8,579 nucleotides of DNA from the NCBI GenBank assembly GCA_937895305.1, contig CALAXS010000080.1:1-8579 (forward strand), read 5' to 3'. This DNA is from an uncultured bacterium (lineage in GTDB: Bacteria > Hydrogenedentota > Hydrogenedentia > Hydrogenedentales > JAEUWI01). Position numbers and translations under genes: made by a program. Below are positions 1 through 8,100 of this stretch, one piece after another. Position 1 is the stretch's first letter, and every line of letters starts with the position of its first letter. The notes under the pieces were generated by a model. That model saw only the letters and a list, made by a program, of their open reading frames with translations, searched no databases and was not told the origin of the DNA.

Positions 1-230
1 AATACGCCTTCACCGAAACTGTTCAGGACGGCATTACCGGGTACCATGTCGCCGAATATGAGCCCGACCTCCTTTCAGAAACCTTTAACAAAATGCTCGC
101 TGATCCTGATAAACTACAGCAGATGGGCCAGGCAGCCCACCAATTCGCTAAGAACCACTGGACCTGGGATGCCGCAGCAACCACTATCCACAACCGCATC
201 CTCCACGACCTGAACCAAGACAAGGACTAG
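1..230 (+). CDS. Glycosyltransferase family 4-like protein, C-terminal fragment (5' end outside window)
   Basis: Only the last 75 complete codons are present, in the frame starting at base 3 and ending with TAG at 228-230. The fragment begins YAFTETVQDGITGYHV, which matches the E-x-V-x-DG-x-x-G-x-x-V block of the Glycos_transf_1 (GT4) domain. The Glu at 15-17 sits where the second Glu of the family's E-x7-E nucleotide-sugar binding motif falls; the first is outside the window. It is followed by the usual 'L...ML.DP..L..MG..A' helix and a closing aromatic helix (HWTWDAAA). GT4 enzymes transfer a sugar from a nucleotide donor to a growing glycan, usually at the cytoplasmic face of the inner membrane. 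The acceptor and sugar cannot be read from this piece. The stop lies 10 bp before the flippase start, so the two genes are very probably co-transcribed. The family is fairly sure; the exact activity is unknown. Confidence 0.8.
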   Translation, partial: YAFTETVQDGITGYHVAEYEPDLLSETFNKMLADPDKLQQMGQAAHQFAKNHWTWDAAATTIHNRILHDLNQDKD

Positions 231-240
231 CAGTACCTCC

Positions 241-1812
241 ATGGCTGAAAGCACCGGAGACAAAATACGGCGCAATACCCGCGCCAACATGATCGCATGG
301 TTCTGGGGACAGGCCATCAACCTGACCCGCATGATGGTCCTCTTCCACTTTCTCAACAAAGACGGCTACGGACTGTGGATCTTTGCCTTTGCCATCATGT
401 CCTACTTCTCCATCTACAACTTTGGCATCGCCAACGCCTTTGTGAAATTCACCGCGCAATACCACGTTAAAAAAGATTACACCCACCTCTCCCACCTCCT
501 CTCCACCGGCATGGCCATGGGTACACTTATCGCTGGCATCATCCTCACCGTACTGCTCCTATGGTCCGAGGACATGCTCCACTTCTTTGATATCCAGCCA
601 GCCAATCTGGCTGATGCTACCTTTGTACTCATCGGTGTGGGTATCACCACGGCGTTTATGATGATGTTTAACGTATACGGTGCCGTCCTCACCGGGTTAC
701 AACGCCTCGACATTAAAAATTACATCCTGGTCGCTGTACTTACCTTTGAATTCATCGCCACTATCATCCTTCTCAACCTTGGTTTCGGCATACGTGCCGT
801 CACATTCACCTACGCCACCGGACTCCTCTTCACCACGCTCCTGCACTTCATCGTCGTTAAAAAAATACGTCCCGAGCTTCACATTAATCCCCTTAACGCA
901 CGTCTCTACTGCCTCAAGGAGATGGGCATTCTCGGCAGTAAGATGCAGATCCTCGGCGTTGTCGCCCTAATGGTCTCCACCTTCGACATCGTACTTTTTA
1001 TGAAGCTCTACGGTGATGCATTCGTCGGACTCTATGGACTCGCACGACGGTTTGTGCAACGGGCACAAGGCGTAGCGCACCAGGGCTTCGGTGCGCTCGC
1101 TCCTGCCTCCGCCGATCTTCTCTCCCGGGACAAGCACAAAGACATTGCACGCATCTACGCTGCATCCATGCGCTTCACCGCGCTTGGTAGCGTATGGATC
1201 TTCGCCTACATGGTCTTCCATGCTACCCCCGTGATGCGCTTCGTTATTGACGAAAAATTTGAAGCTTTCGCCGCTTATTCTATGTCTGTTTTTTCCGTGG
1301 GCTGTTTTTTCCACACCCTCACCGGGCCCGGTACCTCTATGCTGCGTGGCGCAGGGATGCCTTTGCGCGAAATCTTATACCAAGGCTTCACTGTCCTCCT
1401 TTTTATCATCGCCCTTACCTCTTTCGGTGCATTCGGTATGGACGGCGTTATGGACCGTGCCCAATTAAATCCCAAATGGGTTGCTACCTGGCCCATAGCC
1501 CTGGCCATCGGTTCTCTTTTCTTCCTCCTCCTCTCCAATCGATTTTTTAAGATCTCCCTTCTCGCCCCCTTCAACAAAGTTTCTCTACCCCTACTTTGCG
1601 CGCCCCTCTTCTCCTGGCTCATCCGTTACGGGTGGGATACGCTCCAGCTCCCTATCGGACTTACTCGTTGGCCCGCACTCCTCGAAGTAGGTGCCACTGG
1701 CATACTCTATTCCATGCTCTACCTCCCCGCAGTCTGGTTCCTCCCTGGACTCACCAAAGAAGACAAGAAACAAATCATTCGATTCATCCTCGGCACCCAA
1801 CGCTTCCGCTAA
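241..1812 (+). CDS. Wzx-like polysaccharide/oligosaccharide flippase (MOP/PST superfamily membrane protein)
   Basis: A 523-aa, almost wholly hydrophobic protein of the size expected for Wzx/PST-type exporters, with about 12-14 predicted membrane helices. Approximate segments are residues 17-38, 44-65, 88-108, 125-150, 160-181, 184-206, 233-256, 312-333, 345-362, 379-400, 413-432, 447-463 and 482-503. The N terminus is basic (KIRRNTRAN) and is followed by the amphipathic first helix and a D-G-Y-G-L-W motif at 41-46, typical of the family's first loop. These proteins flip undecaprenyl-linked oligosaccharide, or a similar lipid-linked glycan, from the cytoplasmic to the periplasmic side of the inner membrane. 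The preceding glycosyltransferase, 10 bp upstream, supports this. The ATG at 241 is the first start after that gene's stop. Its only Shine-Dalgarno-like match is AAGGA at 222-226, 14 nt away, so initiation may depend on translational coupling. The C-terminal tail (residues 505-523) is basic and cytoplasmic-looking. The substrate cannot be told from sequence. A MATE-type drug exporter is less likely given the length, GYGLW motif and neighbour. Confidence 0.85.
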   Translation: MAESTGDKIRRNTRANMIAWFWGQAINLTRMMVLFHFLNKDGYGLWIFAFAIMSYFSIYNFGIANAFVKFTAQYHVKKDYTHLSHLLSTGMAMGTLIAGIILTVLLLWSEDMLHFFDIQPANLADATFVLIGVGITTAFMMMFNVYGAVLTGLQRLDIKNYILVAVLTFEFIATIILLNLGFGIRAVTFTYATGLLFTTLLHFIVVKKIRPELHINPLNARLYCLKEMGILGSKMQILGVVALMVSTFDIVLFMKLYGDAFVGLYGLARRFVQRAQGVAHQGFGALAPASADLLSRDKHKDIARIYAASMRFTALGSVWIFAYMVFHATPVMRFVIDEKFEAFAAYSMSVFSVGCFFHTLTGPGTSMLRGAGMPLREILYQGFTVLLFIIALTSFGAFGMDGVMDRAQLNPKWVATWPIALAIGSLFFLLLSNRFFKISLLAPFNKVSLPLLCAPLFSWLIRYGWDTLQLPIGLTRWPALLEVGATGILYSMLYLPAVWFLPGLTKEDKKQIIRFILGTQRFR

Positions 1813-1864
1813 CAGCAGGGTATAAAACCAATATCGAATTGCTTCCTATCCCTGTCACAGCTAT

Positions 1865-1880
1865 AGCGCTAGAGCGCTTT
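1865..1880 (+). terminator. Possible weak plus-strand terminator after the flippase
   Basis: AGCGC (1865-1869) and GCGCT (1874-1878) can form a 5-bp GC-rich stem with a TAGA loop, followed only by TTAAC. It begins 53 bp after the flippase stop and straddles the left end of the inverted-repeat element. The short stem and poor T-tract make it a weak candidate, but no better plus-strand terminator is visible. Confidence 0.25.
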
Positions 1881-1897
1881 AACAAATTATAGATACG
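1869..1897 (+). repeat. Left terminal inverted repeat
   Basis: This 29-bp arm starts CTAGAGC and ends ATAGATACG. It pairs with 2003-2031 apart from two adjacent mismatches. On the minus strand it contains a TATAAT hexamer (1886-1891) pointing out of the element. Confidence 0.8.
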
Positions 1898-2028
1898 GAG
1901 CTGCGTCAGTGAGGACAAGGTTGGCAAGAAACAAAAACGGAGGCATAGCAGGCTACGGTGAGTTTTTGTGACGCAGCCAACCGATGCCACAACAAGCAGA
2001 TTCGTATCTATAATTTGTTAAAATGCTC
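1872..2028. mobile_element. MITE-like non-coding element with about 26-29 bp terminal inverted repeats and TA flanks
   Basis: Two arms, 1869-1897 and 2003-2031, are reverse complements at 27 of 29 positions; the only differences are the GC/AT pair at 1876-1877 versus 2023-2024. The outermost bases of both arms are CTAG. Read as C-TA-[element]-TA-G, this is the arrangement expected of IS630/Tc1-mariner-type insertion, which duplicates TA; IS630 itself prefers CTAG. The 157-bp interior has no convincing open frame, so any movement would need a transposase supplied elsewhere. The core contains further nested inverted repeats. Because CTAG is itself palindromic, the duplication is suggestive rather than proven, and the element could instead be a REP/BIME-like palindromic repeat. 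Confidence 0.6.
1900..1982. repeat. Nested and alternative inverted repeats in the element core
   Basis: GCTGCGTCA (1900-1908) is a perfect complement of TGACGCAGC (1969-1977), and ACAAAAAC (1931-1938) of GTTTTTGT (1962-1969, sharing one base). Separately, GGTTGGC (1919-1925) is a perfect complement of GCCAACC (1976-1982). The first and third pairings compete for bases 1976-1977, so a transcript or extruded strand could adopt two alternative folds. The apex (1939-1961) contains TAGCAGGCTA, a short near-palindrome. Confidence 0.6.
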
Positions 2029-2031
2029 TAG
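2003..2031 (-). repeat. Right terminal inverted repeat
   Basis: This 29-bp arm starts CGTATCTATAAT and ends GCTCTAG, the reverse complement of the left arm with two mismatches. It contains a plus-strand TATAAT at 2009-2014 pointing out of the element. Confidence 0.8.
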
Positions 2032-2134
2032 TGTAATTTGTCGAAAAAACAATACGAGACCCCAGCTAAACGCTATCAAGCCAACCCATAAACACACCCT
2101 TCTTGCAGAAACTATCCCCTTTCCCTACCCCAAT

Positions 2135-2167
2135 AAAAAAAACGCCCCCACAATGCAGTGGAGGCGT
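2135..2167 (-). terminator. Rho-independent terminator of the giant beta-helix gene
   Basis: On the minus strand, ACGCCTCCAC (2167-2158) pairs with GTGGGGGCGT (2151-2142) over 10 bp with one G-T pair. The loop is the 6 nt at 2157-2152, and an unbroken run of eight T follows, with its first T shared with the stem base (2142-2135). It lies 24 bp beyond the stop codon at 2191-2193. On the plus strand the stem is followed by CAACAAAG, so it should act in one direction only. Confidence 0.9.
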
Positions 2168-2190
2168 CAACAAAGTTCAATTAAACCAGG

Positions 2191-5100
2191 CTACGAAACC
2201 CGGGGCCGTCTACGGGCTATCAGCAAGCCCAGTACACTCAGTATTAATACAACCGCATTGCCACCCTGTGTACCACCAGCGCCCTCACCCACACCACAAC
2301 CCAGGATATTCACTACCTTTGCAGGGATACCTGTTCCAAACACTGTGCGCGTTGCACCATCCCCACCTGTGAATTGAATATCCCGCTGATAGTCCACGGT
2401 ATCTGTAGGTGTAAATTTAATTACCACCTCATGGGTCTGACCCGGCGTCAGCGAATAGTTTTTACCTTTAACTATGCTAAACGCGCCACTTGCCGAAGCA
2501 CTACCCTGTAACACACCACCACCCACATTGGTCACCACAAAGGTACCCTCCGCGGTATCGCCCAACTGAATATCACCATACACATACTGCGCTGGTGTAA
2601 CCCTGATGACCGAATCATCCGGCGAATCATGGTAGGCCGCTACAATGGACAGCCCTGTCAATTCCGCTTCAACCGCACCCGGACGCTTACGCACATTCTG
2701 CACATCATCCTTGGTCCAGATACCCGACGGTATATCAATAGACAATCCATTGGTCGCATCGTCCGACACGTCACTGGGATGGCTGAAGACCTCTACCGAA
2801 GCGGCCTTTGCCACAATCCCTTCGAATCGGATGGAAACGGGTGAACTGGCCAAACGCGCATCATCAATTTCACTATAGGTGGTACCGCCATCCGAACTTA
2901 CTAGCAGACTCACTTCTGCATAGCCCGCACCGCTTAACAATCCACCTGAAGGCTCTGTGGCTACATCACCCGCATCCGCCAGACCCACCAGCGTAACCAA
3001 ATCCGGAGCCCAACGCACCAGCAACACACCAATCTCACCCGAGGTCAGTATCGAAGCATCTACCGACACCACGACCTGCTGCGTAAAGCTCAATGGATTC
3101 GTCAGCGCAACCATCACCGTGCCCAAGGCACCCGCATCCGCTCCGTTCCAACGCATCAGCTCTGTCATCAATATTTTACTCGTTGTACCATTTGTACGCG
3201 AAGCCAACCAGATATCCCCGGTATCAGCCAATACTCTAAATGGATCATTGGGTAAACCATCTCCATTCGCATCCTCGGCCAACAACGCAGAAGCGACCGT
3301 CACTGCGGAACTATCCGCCACAGTAGCTACACCGCCGCCCAGACCGGTTGCTGTCGCTTCGAAGGTATGTGCACCAACACTCACACCAGCACCATTCACC
3401 AGTGCTACCGCATAGGGTGAAACATCCGCACTGCCAAAAGGCGTAGTATCCAGCGTATAGGCCACATCTTCCGTGTCGTCATCGCAATCCACCAATGACG
3501 TTGATGTAAAGGGCAACGCACCTCCAGGGCTCAACTTCAACGTAGCGCCATTAACAGGATGTGTCAACGTCAATCCACCCAGACCACACGCGGGATCACC
3601 CTCGCCTTCACCCTCAGCAAGGCCTTCGCCTTCACCTTCAAAGAGACCCTCGCCTTCACCTTCACCCTCACCAACCGTGCCTGTGCCCACGAATTCGTCT
3701 GCACCAATATCATAATCCGAGCCATCACCACGCGCTACAGCCACAGCATCCAGACCACGACTATCACCTTCAATATCCAGCAACACCACACCAAATGCCG
3801 CGTCTGAAGTATCACGACCCGCATCCAGGCAAGGCGAATTATCCCGCAAGTGGAAATCACGATTAGCCGGATCTTCCAGACGTGGATTTACAAACAAGTT
3901 ACCTGCACCACCCACACTGCCTTCAACCACTGAATAATCCACAAAGGTCAAACTCAGATTCTCGTGAATATCCTGACCCAGGTTACCCCAGACAATACTG
4001 TTTGTAATTCGTGCATTCGCTTCAAAATTACTCACACCACCACCATCCAGCAACGCCACGTTTCCATAAATCGTGCTATTGCTGATTATCGGTGCAGCAT
4101 CATTATTAAAGATAGCGCCACCAAAATCTACCGCCTGGTTTTCAGCAAAAATACAATTCACATAAAACGGCGTCGTAGCGATTCCCACCCCAATCGGTCC
4201 CAGATTATATACAGCGCCACCGCTTGACTGACACACATTCTCAAAGAATCGACAACCCGTAATCAGCGGTGCGCCCTGGTTTACAAATATGGCGCCACCG
4301 CCCTGTAGCGATTCATTCTCAGTAAACAGGCAATCTGTGATGACACAATCTGCTTCCAATACGGAAAACGCACCGCCTGTAGTCGTTGCATTGTTGTCAT
4401 TAAAGGTACAATCTGTAAATTGAGCTGTACTCGATGCACTAAAGACAGCACCACCTGATCCGCCAGAGAGATTGTTTTCAAACAGGCAATCCGTAACCAC
4501 AGGTGAAGCCTCCTGGTTACTCATGGCACCGCCACTCACACCCGCCTGATTCGCACGGAACACACAACCCGTTATGATCGGATTTGCGTCTGTACCCAGA
4601 TTAAACATACCCCCGCCATATTCAAAGGCCTGGTTATCGGTAAACACACAATTCCGAACTGTGGGCGATACTTCAAAGTTATACATCCCGGCACCAATAA
4701 ACCCACGACCACCACGCAAGGTAAACGTATCCAGAACCGCACTGTTCGCGCCATTTACCACTGTCGTTGCAGCACTCCCGCCATCTGACGTGGAACCATC
4801 AATCACGGTCAATGTAGGATCAAGTGAGCGTAAATTTCGTGCCGTCTCAGAACCTGCGAAACCACCATAGATAGCGACACCCTGCCACATGACCAAGGCG
4901 CCATTGCCACCACGGAACTCATTATAGACACCCTGTGCCACCCAAACCTCGTTTACACTGAAAATACGTGCCGTTTGAATCGCCGGTGCAATATCCACAA
5001 ACGCAGTCGCCCACGTTTTACCATCCTGCAACGCATTGGTATTACTCTTGTCTACCAACACTGCACCAAAGGGATAATCGCTCTCCCCTTCACCTTCAGC

Positions 5101-8100
5101 AGGTGTACCTTCACCTTCTCCCTCGCTAACGCCTTCCCCTTCACCTTCTACTACACCTTCTCCTTCACCCTCGATAAGGCCTTCCCCTTCGCCCTCAACG
5201 ATGCCTTCGCCTTCACCCTCGACCACGATACCTTCGCCCTCGCCTTCACCTTCACCACTGATCAGGCCCTCACCTTCGCCTTCGCCCTCACCCACATTCC
5301 CGGGACCCGTATATTCATCATAACCCTGGTCATAATCCGACCCATCACCAAGGGTACCAGCAGCACCGTCAAAACCACGGCTATCCGCTTCAAAATCAAA
5401 TTCTGTACCAGCCTCGGTCAAGGATGCCAAATTCTGGCCCGTATCAATACACGGCGATCCGGTTGAAAGCCTATAATTGTTTCCACCAGGATTTACAAAC
5501 AACGGATCCGCCACCAGGATAACCGTACCGGAAATCCCGCCTTCTACCGTGCTGTAGAATGCCAGGAATCCAGTATTATCCCCGCTACTGCCAATCTCCT
5601 CACCAACATTATTCCAGACAATGGAATTCACCATCACAGGCAATGCATCATTATTATTATAGATCCCGGCACCGCGCGACAAAGCTACGTTATCCGATAT
5701 TGTCGTGGACGCAATCGTGGGGGATGCGCCCATGTTATTAATACCACCACCATGTACATTAGCGGTGTTCTTCACTATCAGGCAATTTAAAATCAGTACC
5801 TCGGCTGTTTCCAGATTGTGGATACCACCACCACGCGTACCTGCACCATTCTCGATAAACTTGCTATCCCGGACATCCACTGTACTGGCAGCAGCATTAT
5901 ACAAACCACCGCCCTGATTAACTGACGTGTTCTTCCAGAACCGGCATCCGGTCAGGTCCACATCCGCATTCAGATCATTAAACACACCACCACCATGTAA
6001 ATCAGATTCATTATTTCTGAATACACAATTCAAAACCGTTACCGTACTGGCAGCATTGGCCATACCACCGCCACCCAGGCCCGCTGAGTTATCCTCAAAC
6101 AGGCAATTACTAATCACCGGCGTAGCACCGCCCAGATTATACATCCCACCACCATAGCTCACCGCATGGTTATTCTTGAACGTACAATTCGCAATGATTG
6201 TCGATGCGTTGTTATTTACCATCCCTGCACCCGCAGCACCACGACCACCACGTATGGTAAACCCATCAATCGTAGCATCGTTCGCACCAATCACCACCCA
6301 CGTTGCCGGACTACCACCATTACTGGTAAAGCCCTTAATTGTAGTTTCGTTCAAGGCTATATTGCGCGCATTACGGAACAACTCACCACCTGCAAAACCA
6401 CCATACAAATCAACACCCGAGCGCAACTGTACTGCACCATCATTGCCACGTAACTCATCATACACACCCCCGGCTACCCACACCTCCGCATTGGGAATAA
6501 TAATTGCAGCATCCAGCGCTTCCTGAATCTCTGTGTATGCTGTTGCCCAACTTAAACCATCGCTGATGGCCTTCTTGGCATTATTATCTACAACCAACAC
6601 ATTTGCTGGCAATCCACCGCCTGTTCCCTCGCCCTCGCCTTCGCCCTCTCCTTCGCCCTCTCCTTCGCCTTCACCCTCACCTGTGATCACACCTTCATAC
6701 TCATCGGCACCAATATCATACTGCGTGCTAAATGGACGTGTATCGCCCTCGAAATCGTCCAGCACACTACCCAAAGCAATTGACGAGGTATTCGTACCCG
6801 CATTAATACACTGTGAATTTCCCTGTAGATGGAAATTACGTGCACCCGCATTCACAAAACGTGGCAGCACGCTTATGTTCGTACCACTCGAATCGTCCTG
6901 AATATTATTAAAACTCAACACCGTCGTACTGGTCACACTAAGCACCTGATTGGTTGCCGTATTACCATGCACTATCGTATTGATTACCAAGCCACTTGAA
7001 TCGAGATTAGTAATAGCACCATCCCCTGTCGCCGTATTCCCGAATACCGTACAATTGCTTATCGTAGATCCAGCACCATTATTAAATACCGCAGCACCAA
7101 ACTGGGTGACCGTATTTTCCGCAAACACTGAATTCAGAATTACCGGATTCGATTGATCTTCTGGCAAACCAAATGGATTACCCACATTCGATATACCACC
7201 ACCGCTCAGCGCCGTGTTGTTGTAAAAGAAACAGCTTGCTACACGAGGTGAGGATGCATTGTTAAACAAACCACCACCACCACCAGTAGCTATATTATCT
7301 TCAAACGTACAACCGCTTATGCTTGGCGATGTGCCTAAAAGGGCGATACCCGCTCCTGAACCCGAAGAAATATTATTTACAAAAGTACATCCCGTCACCT
7401 TGACCGATGTGCTCTCCTGAATAAACAAGCCAGCACCCGTCACCGAGGCATTGGTGTCAAACACACACCCGGTCAATATCAACGCGGCACCCTGGTTATA
7501 GATCCCGCCCCCGCTGACATTTGAACTATTGGCTGTAAACGTGCAATTCAGCACCGCCAATGATGCCGCACCCAGATTCGCCATACCACCACCAGCCGCA
7601 CCCACCACAGCATTCCCGGTAAATTTACAATTTGCCACTACCAGCCCGGTAATCACATCCGAACCACCGTCATTCAACATGCCGCCACCAATCAGCGTCG
7701 TACCACCACCACTAATCGTAAACCCGTCCAGACGCGCATTCATAGCACCCTTTACCACATGGCTTGCCGTAACGGCCCCACCAGACATCACGCCATTGAT
7801 GATCGTCACATTCGTCACCGGATTCCTGTCCGACAACTGCGTATCACCTGGACCCGAAAAACCACCATACAACGCAACATCATCCTCCAACTGCAATGCT
7901 CCATCACCCGTACGTAACTCATCATAATCGCCATCGGCGACCCACACCTCTGGAGCACCCACAATACCCGCGTATATCAACGCTACCTGGATATCCCTAA
8001 ATGCAGTTACCCAGGACAGACCATCCACGGTTCCCGAAACATTCGATTTGTCTACAAACACTACTGGCACAAATAGACCACCTTCGCCCTCACCCTCAGC

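Larger units (their letters stand above)
1813..2190. other. Convergent intergenic region between the flippase and beta-helix genes
   Basis: This 378-bp stretch lies between two genes transcribed towards each other. It contains a MITE-like inverted-repeat element (1872-2028) and a minus-strand intrinsic terminator (2135-2167). Bases 1813-1864 and 2032-2134 show no coding frame, RNA gene or other structure that I can support. The short open frames here overlap the element or the flanking genes and have no ribosome binding site. Confidence 0.8.

Noticed and set aside
967..1314. Minus-strand open frames inside the flippase gene
   Set aside because: They are antisense to a well-supported membrane protein gene and lack recognisable domains.
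1958..2377. Plus-strand 139-codon open frame across the intergenic region
   Set aside because: It starts inside the inverted-repeat element, runs through the terminator and into the antisense of the giant gene, and has no protein-like pattern.
2957..3415. Plus-strand 152-codon open frame
   Set aside because: It lies wholly antisense to the Ig-like and unassigned regions of the giant gene, and its Ala/Pro/Ser/Thr-rich product shows no domain.
4975..5466. Plus-strand open frame rich in Phe-Thr/Phe-Ala repeats, 163 codons
   Set aside because: It is antisense to linker 3 and its flanks; the repetitive composition follows from the GAA-GGN repeats on the other strand.
6533..6901. Plus-strand open frame with a long Pro-Ser repeat
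   Set aside because: It is the complement of the Gly-Glu linker 2 codons and follows the giant gene's antisense frame, with no ribosome binding site or independent domain.
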